This document shows, in pieces, positions 1 through 8,226 of a DNA stretch of 64,000 nucleotides. Both the position numbers and the translations under genes were made by a program. The stretch is taken from contig NC_089855.1 of assembly GCF_036373705.1 (NCBI RefSeq), positions 49,866,318 to 49,930,317 of the forward strand, given 5' to 3'. The notes under the pieces were generated by a model. That model searched no databases. It was not told where the DNA came from and worked only from the letters and a program-made list of their open reading frames with translations. This DNA comes from Amia ocellicauda. Lineage: Eukaryota; Chordata; Actinopteri; Amiiformes; Amiidae. Position 1 is the first letter of the stretch; each line of letters starts with the position of its first letter.

Positions 1-832
1 TCTGAGCCCGAAGCCAGAGAGGCCTCTCTGTGACGAAGTTCAGATAAGTTTAACAGTTTGGAGTTCATGATTCATGACATTTGAGAAATCAATTAGAAAT
101 GTTAATCTGTGATTCATAACTCTAGAATGTGTAATATCATTTAGTTTTCTTAAATATAAATGTGTGTTGCATTAAACTGTTTTGTTGATAATTTTAGAAA
201 TAAAATCTGTCAACGCCGAGAAATATCTTCTCATTCCTGTTTAACTGTTTAGTCTGAAATTGACACAAGTTAATAGACATTAGATTATTGGTGGCCCTGC
301 CTATCCTTAATCATTGAATAATAATCAGTTAAGGGAAATTGTGGTAACAAGTAATGATAGGATCTTTCTCGGCACCTAAACGTGAATGAGACTGATATAT
401 ATATATAACGAGAAGTTACCTGACATAAATACTAACCTGCGTAGTTATTTAATGTCTGACTAATAATACTAACGAGAGACTCACCTTCGTCTTACTAACC
501 GGTATTGTAGTCAATGTGTTTATAACCTTTTTTGTTTAACGATTTGTGTTATCATATGTGATCCCAAGGTCTTTGATTTGGTCACGGAAGTGATTTGTCA
601 TCGATTTGTTGATCTAGAGTTGAATTGTAATTCGTTTTTCCCTTTTGTATAATTAGTGTAGTGCTACATTTAGTCTTTGTTTTGAATACATTTGACAATT
701 TATATCTTTGGAATTGGTGTCTGCGTCCAATTATTACAGAAATTGAGTTCTACAAGATTCCAGGATTCGTGATAAGGTGATACTATAAATTCACTTCTTT
801 AATTGAAATGTATAAGTGTACCTTACGCTACA
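1..832 (+). mobile_element. LTR-like insertion in tRNA-Ala, 3' part (cut by window start)
   Basis: Last 832 bases of the insertion, ending in CGCTACA just before the GCAT target duplicate and the tRNA-Ala 3' half. It carries the AATAAA signal region near 200. See the full copy at 2526 for the family argument. Confidence 0.6.
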
Positions 833-871
833 GCATGCGAGAGGCAGCGGGATCGATGCCCGCATTCTCCA
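833..871 (+). pseudogene. tRNA-Ala(AGC) 3' half
   Basis: These 39 nt match the second half of vertebrate tRNA-Ala(AGC): the end of the anticodon loop, variable region, T arm (GGGATCGATGCCC) and acceptor 3' strand ending TTCTCCA. The 5' half of the same ancestral gene lies on the other side of the LTR-like insertion. The A box is therefore about 1.8 kb from the B box, too far for a normal Pol III internal promoter. Confidence 0.85.
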
Positions 872-1885
872 AGGCCTCAGGCGCTCGTGCCCCGGATTCG
901 GGGGAGAGTCGCTCACTTTTCTTGCCGCAGACACAGGCGCAAGGCATTGCCTGTTTGCCGTAAGCTTCTCAGACACAACGCGCCCGCGACGGCTGCAGCA
1001 TTAGCACGCCGGCTGGCCCTTCCGAAGTTCCCCAAAAACGACCGAGATGCTGCTTCGATGTCGTAACCCCAGGAACGACCGCAAAGGCACTCCAACCCTC
1101 AATCTTTCGATCCGAAGTCAGACCGAAGAGACTGTATGATGTTTTAGATTAAAGATAGTATGCAGACCGAGCAAGTTAGATTTATCGAGCTAGCAAACAG
1201 CCATTGAGGCACCTGTTCGGGACGTACCCTGTAGAAATTCCTGTCAACGATAAAAGGATCAAACGGTGGAGAAAAAGCCCGCAGGATGTTTGTCAAAACT
1301 CTGTTTGTGGACTGAATGGCTTTCCCAGATTGGCAGGGACTGTTTTTGGTATTGACTGAGGGACAGTTGTAAAAGACAACCTCTCACCAGACCTCTGGCA
1401 TACACCAAAGAAAGCCACCTCACCTCTCCCCCGGATCTCACAAAACACAATCCCCCCCGCCCCCAGGGAAGACAGACCGCAATCGGACTCGGGCTTGCAC
1501 CTTTTGATTGGATGAACGGCCGCAAACATTCTATGTCATTTTCTTTTAAAGCTTCACTCGTGCTTGTAAAAAACCGAGGTCTCACTGAAAGAATGCCCTG
1601 ACGTGGTTGCTTCCAAGCTAGCTGGTTTACAAAGTTCCTTTTCGCTTTAACGATGATTTCTAAGAAGGGAAATAATCTATCTGTAATCTGTCAACACAGG
1701 CACCTTCTTCTCCGTTAAGCCACGCGGTCACCACCAGGAAGATGAACGCACCAGGCCGACCCGGAGTTTTCGCCAATTCGTCTCCAAGCCTCCCAAGAGG
1801 GAACATAAACAGGCCTTATTTGCAGACACAGGCCCTCACGCAGGGAGACCACCGCTCCACCGCCGCTGCCCCTGCCAAGGGCCCC
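872..1885. other. array spacer between tRNA-Ala 3' half and tRNA-Gln
   Basis: About 1 kb of unique spacer that repeats in each unit. I see no tRNA, no recognisable protein family and no transposon ends. Reading frames of 60-134 codons occur here, but they start at non-ATG codons, resemble nothing I know and are kept only because the units are near-identical. A T4 run near 916 is the first possible Pol III stop after the tRNA-Ala 3' half. Confidence 0.6.
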
Positions 1886-1957
1886 AGGTCCCACCAAGAC
1901 TTGAACTCGGATCGCTGGATTCAGAGTCCAGAGTGCTAACCATTACACCATGGAACC
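1886..1957 (-). tRNA. tRNA-Gln (CTG)
   Basis: Read on the minus strand this is a 72-nt cloverleaf: acceptor GGTTCCA, D arm TGGTGTAATGGTTAGCA, anticodon loop with CTG (CTCTGAA), T arm around GAGTTCAAGTC and 3' acceptor TGGGACC plus discriminator T. The acceptor stem has one T-G wobble at the fourth pair and the T stem has one G-T pair, so folding is plausible. No T4 run lies close downstream on the minus strand. Confidence 0.85.
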
Positions 1958-2092
1958 AAGCCGGCTGCCCACCTCTTGCCCGTGACGAAGGTTTCTGCTC
2001 TACGCACACGTCTCGCTCTGTCGCACGGCCAAGTCCAGAGTGAGCCAAGTTGCGCCCAGAGTGCAGCGTGTGGCGGGTCACTTCCGGAGCCG

Positions 2093-2164
2093 TCCCTGGT
2101 GGTCTAGTGGTCAGGATTCGGCGCTCTCACCGCCGCGGCCCGGGTTCGATTCCCGGTCAGGGAA
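2093..2164 (+). tRNA. tRNA-Glu (CTC)
   Basis: This 72-nt sequence is nearly the canonical vertebrate tRNA-Glu: acceptor TCCCTGG, A box TGGTCTAGTGG, anticodon loop with CTC (CGCTCTCACCG), B box GGTTCGATTCC and acceptor 3' strand TCAGGGA plus discriminator A. The first T4 run downstream is at 2205, about 40 nt past the gene. It is divergent from tRNA-Gln, 135 bp away. Confidence 0.93.
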
Positions 2165-2487
2165 GGTGGATCTGTTGCTCTTCCCCTAGGAACTGTGTGG
2201 TGCATTTTCTCTCTCTCTATCTGTGATTAAATCCTTACTTATGTACATATGTCCATGAACGTTTCTGGAGCTCATGTAAATCAAATCACACGACGGGCCG
2301 TGATCTTTTCGGTCACTTTGAAAGTTTTGCTCATGACAATCCTTTTCTATTGCGGCACGATGGCTGCCACCGAGGAAGGAAAGTCGTCCGCAGTTGGCTG
2401 CAAGCTTGCCTGAAGCGCAGGAAAGGACTTACTCGCGACGTGCCACTTAAAGGCTGAAGAAGTGGGGGTCAGCCTCACTGAGAGCCC
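2165..2487. other. array spacer between tRNA-Glu and tRNA-Ala 5' half
   Basis: Spacer of about 320 bp. It holds the T4 run at 2205 inside CATTTTCTC, a pyrimidine stretch (CTCTCTCTATC), and the position corresponding to the Polinton target (CCTGTG in other units, ACTGTG here). Nothing else is recognised. Confidence 0.6.
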
Positions 2488-2525
2488 TGAGGATTAGCTC
2501 ACGTGGTAGAGCGCTCGCTTAGCAT
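2488..2525 (+). pseudogene. tRNA-Ala(AGC) 5' half
   Basis: These 38 nt match the first half of vertebrate tRNA-Ala: acceptor strand (TGAGGAT; first base T rather than G), A box TTAGCTCACGTGG, D arm, anticodon stem and loop up to anticodon AGC followed by AT. The gene stops here because the LTR-like element begins at 2526; it resumes at 4357. Confidence 0.85.
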
Positions 2526-4356
2526 TGTAGCGTTATGTTGGGTGTATTTGGATAAGAGCATTTGGGCTCTGAGCTGAAGCACTGATCTAAAGAAAACCTC
2601 TCCCCCCCAAAGTTATCAGATTCCCTTAGCTCATCAGCTTGGAACTGGTTTGCATCAAAGTGACAGTTTTGGGGAGGATGGCACCAAGAAGAGGCCAAAT
2701 AGTTTGGAATTCTGCTATGAGATGTCTGGAGAAAGGGGCCTGTAGGTGATAAAAACTCTTTGAAGTGGACGAGAGCCGAAATCCCGACATAGAGCTACGA
2801 ACCCAGGCCAACCGGCATTTCCAAAAGATGGCATGGATTGACATCAGTCATAAATCAAGCCCCCCTCCAATAGGACAATGGGGGCTGAAACCGAAATCCA
2901 ATCTCAAAAATTCAAGAACCAATCACCTCTTGATCTGACAGACTATAAGGAATAGCGGACAGTCTTTCTCGCTCTCTCTCACCTGAACCAGTAACTCGCT
3001 GCCACAGCTCAACCTGTAGCTCTGTTGCCAGAACCGGAACCTGAAACCAACTAAGTCTTTGCCGGCAACAGAAGAGTTAAACTGGGAGAAGGAGATTGAG
3101 CCGTACGAAGAATTCTTTTAAAGGACTTTATTAAATATAGAACTTTACAGACTGCGCTGCCCGCCTGTGCCCACCTGATCAGTGGAGTTTTACAGCTGGA
3201 CAATTGACTAAGTCGACTGTATACGAAAGTGTCAGTCATTTAAATAGCTATTTGAGACTTAAGAAACTTGACCCTTGGAACAAACACGGCCCTGCTTTCC
3301 TCAAAGACTTTGTCTTCAAATAAGTACGGTGAGAGACCCTGCTTGCCAAGAAGATTTTGTGCACAACCTTGGAGCCTTCAAACCAGTGGAAAATCTGTTT
3401 GGAAACGACTCTACTTTCGCGAAACCCCAACTTCCAGGTGTATCGACTGAGTGGAAGTTCTTGGACAAAGCCGAACGGACTGCCTTTTTTTCCAAACCAC
3501 ACGGACCTCGTGCCGTGTGCTGTTATCTGAGCCCGAAGCCAGAGAGGCCTCTCTGCGACGAAGTTCAGATAAGTTTAACAGTTTGGAGTTCATGATTCAT
3601 GACATTTGAGAAATCAATTAGAAATGTTAATCTGTGATTCATAACTCTAGAATGTGTAATATCATTTAGTTTTCTTAAATATAAATGTGTGTTGCATTAA
3701 ACTGTTTTGTTGATAATTTTAGAAATAAAATCTGTCAACGCCGAGAAATATCTTCTCATTCCTGTTTAACTGTTTAGTCTGAAATTGACACAAGTTAATA
3801 GACATTAGATTATTGGTGGCCCTGCCTATCCTTAATCATTGAATAATAATCAGTTAAGGGAAATGTGGTAACAAGTAATGATAGGATCTTTCTCGGCACC
3901 TAAACGTGAATGAGACTGATATATATATTTTACGAGAAGTTACCTGACATAAATACTAACCTGCGTAGTTATTTAATGTCTGACTAATAATACTAACGAG
4001 AGACTCACCTTCGTCTTACTAACCGGTATTGTAGTCAATGTGTTTATAACCTTTCTTGTTTAACGATTTGTGTTATCATATGTGATCCCATGGTCTTTGA
4101 TTTGGTCACGGAAGTGATTTGTCTTCGATTTGTCGATCTAGAGTTGAATTGTAATTAGTTTTTCCCTTTTGTATAATTAGTGTAGTGCTACATTTAGTCT
4201 TTGTTTTGAATACATTTGACAATTTATATCTTTGGAATTGGTGTCTGCGTCCAATTATTACAGAAATTGAGTTCTACAAGATTCCAGGATTCGTGATAAG
4301 GTGATACTATAAATTCACTTCTTTAATTGAAATGTATAAGTGTACCTTACGCTACA
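2526..4356 (+). mobile_element. solo-LTR-like insertion inside tRNA-Ala
   Basis: A 1831-bp insertion in the tRNA-Ala anticodon loop. It begins TGTAGCGTTA and ends TTACGCTACA, so it has TG...CA ends and a short (about 8 bp) inverted repeat, and is flanked by GCAT on both sides (AGCAT if the shared A is counted). A TATA box (TATAAG, 2944) and an AATAAA signal (3724) lie inside in the order expected for a U3-R-U5 LTR. No gag, pol or env-like reading frame is seen. The best reading is a solo LTR of an old retrovirus-like element; a non-autonomous DNA transposon is the main alternative. The family is not recognised. Confidence 0.55.
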
Positions 4357-4395
4357 GCATGCGAGAGGCAGCGGGATCGATGCCCGCATTCTCCA
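4357..4395 (+). pseudogene. tRNA-Ala(AGC) 3' half
   Basis: Completes the gene begun at 2488 on the far side of the insertion. The first four bases (GCAT) are the target duplicate. The T stem GCGGG/CCCGC is intact. Confidence 0.85.
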
Positions 4396-5411
4396 AGGCC
4401 TCAGGCGCTCGTGCCCCGGTTTCGGGGGAGAGTCGCTCACTTTTCTTGCCGCAGACACAGGCGCAAGGCATTGCCTGTTTGCCGTAAGGTTATCAGACAC
4501 AACGCGCCGGCGACGGCTGCAGCATTAGCACGCCGGCTGGCCCTTCCGAAGTTCCCCAAAAACGACCGAGATGCCGCTTCGACGTCGTAACCCCAGGAAC
4601 GACCGCAAAGGCACTCCAACCCTCAATCTTCCGATCCGAAGTCAGACCGAAGAGACTGTATGATGTTTTAGATTAAAGATAGTATGCAGACCGAGCAAGT
4701 TAGATTTATCGAGCTAGCAAACAGCCATTGAGGCACCTGTTCGGGACGTACCCTGTAGAAATTCCTGTCAACGATAAAAGGATCAAACGGTGGAGAAAAA
4801 GCCCGCAGGATGTTTGTCAAAACTCTGTTTGTGGACTGAATGGCTTTCCCAGATTGGCAGGGACTGTCTTTGGTATTGACTGAGGGACAGTTGTAAAAGA
4901 CAACCTCTCACCGGACCTCTGGCATACACCAAAGAAAGCCACCTCACCTCTCCCCCGGATCTCACAAAACAGAATCCCCCCCGCCCCCAGGGAAGACAGA
5001 CCGCAATCGGACTCGGGCTTGATTGGATGAACGGCCGCAAACATTCTATGTCATTTTCTTTTAAAGCTTCACTCGTGCTTGTAAAAAACCGAGGTCTCAC
5101 TGAAAGAATGCCCTGACGTGGTTGCTTCCAAGCTAGCTGGTTTACAAAGTTCCTTTTCGCTTTAACGATGATTTCCAAGAAGGGAAATAATCTATCTGTA
5201 ATCTGTCAACACAGGCACCTTCTTCTCCGTTAAGCCACGCGGTCACCACCAGGAAGATGAACGCACCAGGCCGACCCGGAGTTTTCGCCAATTCGTCTCC
5301 AAGCCTCCCAAGAGGGAACATAAACAGGCCTTATTCGCAGACACAGGCCCTCACGCAGGGAGACCACCGCTGCACCGCCGCTGCACCGCCGCTGCCCCTG
5401 CCAAGGGCCCC

Positions 5412-5482
5412 AGGTTCCACTTGACTTGAACTCGGATCGCTGGATTCAGAGTCCAGAGTGCTAACCATTACACCTTGGAACC
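5412..5482 (-). pseudogene. degenerate tRNA-Gln (CTG)
   Basis: Only 71 nt where the other copies have 72. The acceptor stem GGTTCCA/TGGAACC pairs perfectly and the anticodon CTG is kept, but the T-arm 3' strand is altered (CAAGT where others have CTCGG or CTTGG), which breaks T-stem pairing, and the D-arm side reads CCAAGG rather than CCATGG. Probably not functional. Confidence 0.75.
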
Positions 5483-5617
5483 AAGCCCGCTGCCCACCTC
5501 TTGCCCGTGACGAAGGTTTCTGCTCTACGCACACGTCTCGCTCTGTCGCACGGCCAAGTCCAGAGTGAGCCAAGTTGCGCCCAGAGTGCTGCGTGTGGTG
5601 GGTCACTTCGGGAGCCG

Positions 5618-5689
5618 TCCCTGGTGGTCTAGTGGTCAGGATTCGGTGCTCTCACCGCTGCGGCCCGGGTTCGATTCCCGGTCAGGGAA
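5618..5689 (+). tRNA. tRNA-Glu (CTC), next to Polinton copy 1
   Basis: Full-length 72-nt copy with intact A and B boxes. Two anticodon-stem bases differ from the other units (GGTGCTCTCACCGCTG). A T4 run (CTTTTCC) lies about 14 nt downstream in this unit only. Polinton copy 1 begins 34 nt past its 3' end. Confidence 0.88.
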
Positions 5690-5722
5690 GGTGGATCTGT
5701 CGCTTTTCCTCTAGGACCTGTG

Positions 5723-5892
5723 AGTAGATAGTAGGGTTTTTTGGGGCGCGGCCTATTTTGTTATGACGTATGCCCTAAGCTTACGTCATAATTGGGGGGC
5801 GTGATTTTAGAGTTATTTCCTTAATTATTCCTACGTCATATCCGTCAGAAAGTGTACACCCCTAAAACCCTGAACAACAAGGCCACCCATAA
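5723..5892. repeat. left terminal inverted repeat, Polinton copy 1
   Basis: Begins AGTAGATAGTAGGG and ends GGCCACCCATAA; the reverse complement lies at the right end of the element. It contains a T6 run about 15 bp in and three TGACGTA/TACGTCA motifs. Beyond it is a C-rich run and the first gene's promoter. Confidence 0.93.
5764..5838. promoter_or_regulatory. cluster of three ATF/CREB-like sites in the inverted repeat
   Basis: TGACGTA at 5764, TACGTCA at 5782 and TACGTCA at 5832 match the core of the ATF/CREB site. Because they lie in the inverted repeat, the right end has a matching set, so both ends could drive inward transcription. Adenovirus early promoters also use ATF sites; the parallel is inference. 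Confidence 0.5.
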
Positions 5893-5939
5893 AGACCCCC
5901 CCCCCCCCCCTGAAGCCAACGCCCCGAAACTCTCCTCTC

Positions 5940-5947
5940 TATTTAAG
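5940..5947 (+). promoter_or_regulatory. TATA box of the first left-end gene
   Basis: TATTTAAG lies 74 bp before the ATG at 6014 in an otherwise GC/C-rich stretch. Start of transcription would be expected near 5970. It sits just inside the inverted repeat with the ATF-like sites. Confidence 0.55.
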
Positions 5948-6013
5948 ACCCCGCGCTGCTTTTAGGCAATACCTCTTTAATTCTCAGCATCTGAAACATC
6001 CCGCTTCTTCAAC

Positions 6014-6724
6014 ATGTCCAGCGACATCAACATGAAACCCCGCAAGAAACAATCCCGGGCAAGGGTTCCTGTACTCACCAATTTGAAGATTGAACGCTCC
6101 TGGGTGTTGTTCTGGGGGGGTCGACGGGGTTACCGCTTTAAAAGGGATCCCAGCTATGTTGGAGTGGAGCTTTTTGCTTTGGGAGAGAAGGAGGATACGT
6201 TGGAACCTTTTGAGACGGTGATTGAATACTCTTTTGAGGACTGGTTGAAGGTGATGGCATGGAGAGACCTGGGGCTTGTGGATAAGACTCTAGAAGGCTT
6301 GCAAGAGGGTCCAAGAGAAGGCGAAACGGAGTCTCCGACTCAGAGTTTTGAAAGGTGTGAATGGGAAAGCTTGCAGAACTACGGTACAGTGGTGAAGAGT
6401 CTATCTCTAACTACTGATCGTAAGGTTTTGTTTAGCAGTACCCTGATTACAAACCCTATTGAAGGGGTTGTGGAGGATCCAGAAAAACAGGTTACTGAAA
6501 TTATGTTTGACGCCGTGGACTGGCCGTTCTTGAAAGAGGTCATAAACTGTATAAATGATGGTTTTGACATCTTGACCAAATGTTCACAACTGGATTCTGT
6601 TAGAAGGAGAATATGCTGGATTATGGATTATATATCCCCCTTGAATGACGACGACGATGATAAAACAGACGACCTGTGGGGGGTTGGAGGGGGGTCTGAC
6701 GGCTCAGGGTCTACTCTCTTCTAA
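6014..6724 (+). CDS. Polinton left-end gene 1, unrecognised 236-aa protein
   Basis: A 236-codon frame starting at the first ATG after a TATA box. The N-terminus is basic (MKPRKKQSRAR, residues 7-17), the middle is mixed alpha/beta-like with many Trp and Glu residues, and the C-terminus is strongly acidic (a run of Asp near residue 215) then Gly/Ser-rich. I do not recognise a family and see no signal peptide or membrane segment. The position next to the inverted repeat with its own promoter suggests an early or accessory role. The frame is preserved in all three copies of the element, which at this identity only shows recent copying. Confidence 0.75.
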   Translation: MSSDINMKPRKKQSRARVPVLTNLKIERSWVLFWGGRRGYRFKRDPSYVGVELFALGEKEDTLEPFETVIEYSFEDWLKVMAWRDLGLVDKTLEGLQEGPREGETESPTQSFERCEWESLQNYGTVVKSLSLTTDRKVLFSSTLITNPIEGVVEDPEKQVTEIMFDAVDWPFLKEVINCINDGFDILTKCSQLDSVRRRICWIMDYISPLNDDDDDKTDDLWGVGGGSDGSGSTLF

Positions 6725-6739
6725 GAGGGCGGTGTGTCG

Positions 6740-6767
6740 TGACGTAGTGAAGAGATAGGATAAAAGG
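6740..6767 (+). promoter_or_regulatory. promoter of left-end gene 2 (ATF-like site plus TATA-like box)
   Basis: TGACGTAG at 6740 is followed by a TATA-like ATAAAAGG at 6760, 43 bp before the ATG at 6803. The ATF-like core is the same as that repeated in the inverted repeats, which suggests coordinated early expression. Confidence 0.5.
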
Positions 6768-6802
6768 CGCAACAATTCATTCATGGTTTAAAATTAAAGA
6801 GA

Positions 6803-7651
6803 ATGTCTTACCCGAAAGCTGCGGACGTCGACAGGCTCTACAGGCCTCTTCAAACCCGGGATCACCCCTGGTTCTATTCCCCAGATTTTGTATACACTCC
6901 GGAACCCTCTGACTGCGGTTACCCTCCAAGACCTCAGACCCCGGTCCCTCAGGACGAAACAACATGCGGAGCGATGGATGTCCAAATGAGTCTCGGGGAT
7001 CCCCAGCCTCTGGAGCTCATGGAGGGCCTCGATTTTGCCGAACTGTCTACCGTCTGTGCGTCTCAGGAGGGGGTCAGTCCAATGGATGTAGAAACACCCC
7101 ACAAACCACCAGGCGACCCAATGAGCATCGGACGGTCTCGGGGGCGTGATGAAGACGCAGGATTTATGCCCGGGGTAGGTGTCCAAGTAAGCAGAGTGGT
7201 TAAAAGCACCCTGGTGTATATTCTGAGTGCTCTCATCGACCGAGCTCTGAAAGAAGTCTGTCGGGGGTGTGAAGTGAATCACCCCAGTCAGTTGAGACAC
7301 AGTTGTTTGTTTGAACCAGACCGTTACTATTTCCTGTTCTATTTCAACGTGTTTTACAGAAGACTGAACAAACCGTGGCTGAAACCGGCACTAATCAAGG
7401 CTCTGTCTTACTCCCACATACATGTCACTGCTGGACAAGTCCAGAAAATCATAGATGAGATTTTGCTGGAGCTGAAAAAGGAGCCGTTTATAATAGAGAA
7501 ACTTGGGCAGCTGCTCAATGACCTGGATGAGCCAAGTAGAAAAACCGCTGGCAAGCTAAAAGCTTATTTCTTCCGTAAAGAAGTTAAAGCTGGGGGCAGC
7601 GACGAAGAATTCGACATCTACGCCACTGATTCAGACTCTGACCTGAACTAA
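6803..7651 (+). CDS. Polinton left-end gene 2, 282-aa protein with a Cys/His cluster
   Basis: The 282-aa frame has its own upstream ATF-like site and TATA-like box. The N-terminal half (to about residue 125) is Pro/Asp-rich and probably disordered. The C-terminal half looks helical and holds a Cys/His group, CxxC at residues 153-156, HPSQ at 160-163, then H166 and C168, which could bind zinc. The tail is acidic (DSDSDLN). HPSQ-type Cys/His motifs are, from memory, seen in uncharacterised proteins linked to fish DNA elements, but I cannot name a family. It lies 12 bp before the Bcl-2-like gene and probably shares its transcript and polyadenylation signal. Confidence 0.75.
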   Translation: MSYPKAADVDRLYRPLQTRDHPWFYSPDFVYTPEPSDCGYPPRPQTPVPQDETTCGAMDVQMSLGDPQPLELMEGLDFAELSTVCASQEGVSPMDVETPHKPPGDPMSIGRSRGRDEDAGFMPGVGVQVSRVVKSTLVYILSALIDRALKEVCRGCEVNHPSQLRHSCLFEPDRYYFLFYFNVFYRRLNKPWLKPALIKALSYSHIHVTAGQVQKIIDEILLELKKEPFIIEKLGQLLNDLDEPSRKTAGKLKAYFFRKEVKAGGSDEEFDIYATDSDSDLN

Positions 7652-7663
7652 GGGACTTTGAAC

Positions 7664-8170
7664 ATGGGGAATGTTCTGGACTGCTGCTGCAACTGGTTCT
7701 GTCATCAACACTCTGCAGCTAACCTGAGAGCGCTATTACACCATGTGCTTGACAGAAAAGTAGCCAACGCGAGCCTTTTCTCTACAGATTTAACCATCGA
7801 TGAGGATCAACTTTCAAACCTGGAAAAGTTAATGGTTGCTGTAACAAAGACCGGGGGGTACGAACACTGGGATGAAGCGCTCAAGGGGGCCAAGAATGAT
7901 ATTAGGCCATTTCATCAACATCTGTATGACCTTTTACTGAGCATGTTTAATACCCCTCTGTTTACTTTTAAAATAGGTCATATTGTTGTTTTATTTACAT
8001 ATGTAACTGAGGTGTGTGCCTACAAGATAAAGAAACAGGTATTTGTTGATATAGATCAAGTAACCAATCATCTGATTTCTTTTTGTCTGGACCGTAGAAA
8101 AAATTGTTGTGTATGTTATACTTTTCTCAAATGTCTAAAAAGGGGTATCTGCTCTCCTGAAGTTGAATAA
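7664..8170 (+). CDS. Bcl-2-like protein (tentative)
   Basis: A 168-aa frame; I choose the ATG at 7664, giving MGNVLDCCCN, because Gly2 followed by Cys residues fits N-myristoylation plus palmitoylation and the in-frame triplet before it is TTG. Around residues 98-120 a hydrophobic helix preceded by FKIG (KIGHIVVLFTYVTEV) resembles the BH1/helix-5 region of Bcl-2 proteins (compare NWGRVVALFYF in Bax). No clear BH2 Trp motif is seen. Bcl-2 homologues are reported in animal adintoviruses, which supports the guess; the role would be to block host cell death at membranes. An unrelated lipid-anchored helical protein is the alternative. Confidence 0.5.
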   Translation: MGNVLDCCCNWFCHQHSAANLRALLHHVLDRKVANASLFSTDLTIDEDQLSNLEKLMVAVTKTGGYEHWDEALKGAKNDIRPFHQHLYDLLLSMFNTPLFTFKIGHIVVLFTYVTEVCAYKIKKQVFVDIDQVTNHLISFCLDRRKNCCVCYTFLKCLKRGICSPEVE

Positions 8171-8187
8171 AAAACCTTGTATAAAAA
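8166..8187 (+). promoter_or_regulatory. early polyadenylation signal next to integrase TATA box
   Basis: AATAAA at 8166 overlaps the stop codon of the Bcl-2-like gene and is followed within 15 bp by TATAAAAA at 8180, which lies 47 bp before the integrase ATG. The end of the left early unit and the start of the next unit are thus nearly superposed. Confidence 0.5.
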
Positions 8188-8226
8188 CTTTGCGCATAGT
8201 GTGGGTCTGTGTGTTTATTTGGCAGA

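Larger units (their letters stand above)
1..2525 (+). repeat. tRNA-array unit 0 (left end cut by window)
   Basis: First visible unit of the roughly 3.52 kb tandem array, counted from the first base of the LTR-like insertion to the last base of the tRNA-Ala 5' half. Order inside the unit: tail of the insertion, tRNA-Ala 3' half, a spacer of about 1 kb, tRNA-Gln (minus), tRNA-Glu (plus), a spacer of about 0.3 kb, tRNA-Ala 5' half. The same order returns about every 3.52 kb across the window. Confidence 0.9.

Noticed and set aside
3275-3595. 106-codon frame inside the LTR-like insertion, seen in most units
   Set aside because: Non-ATG start and no resemblance to gag, pol, env or any other protein I know; near-identical copying explains its persistence.
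2526-4356. Insertion as a Dada-type DNA transposon, a group known to target multicopy RNA genes
   Set aside because: Dada elements are reported with 6-7 bp duplications; here it is at most 5 bp, and TG...CA ends with TATA and AATAAA fit an LTR better. Not fully excluded.
6794-7300. 168-codon minus-strand frame opposite left-end gene 2
   Set aside because: Antisense shadow of a gene with its own promoter and sensible composition; no independent support.
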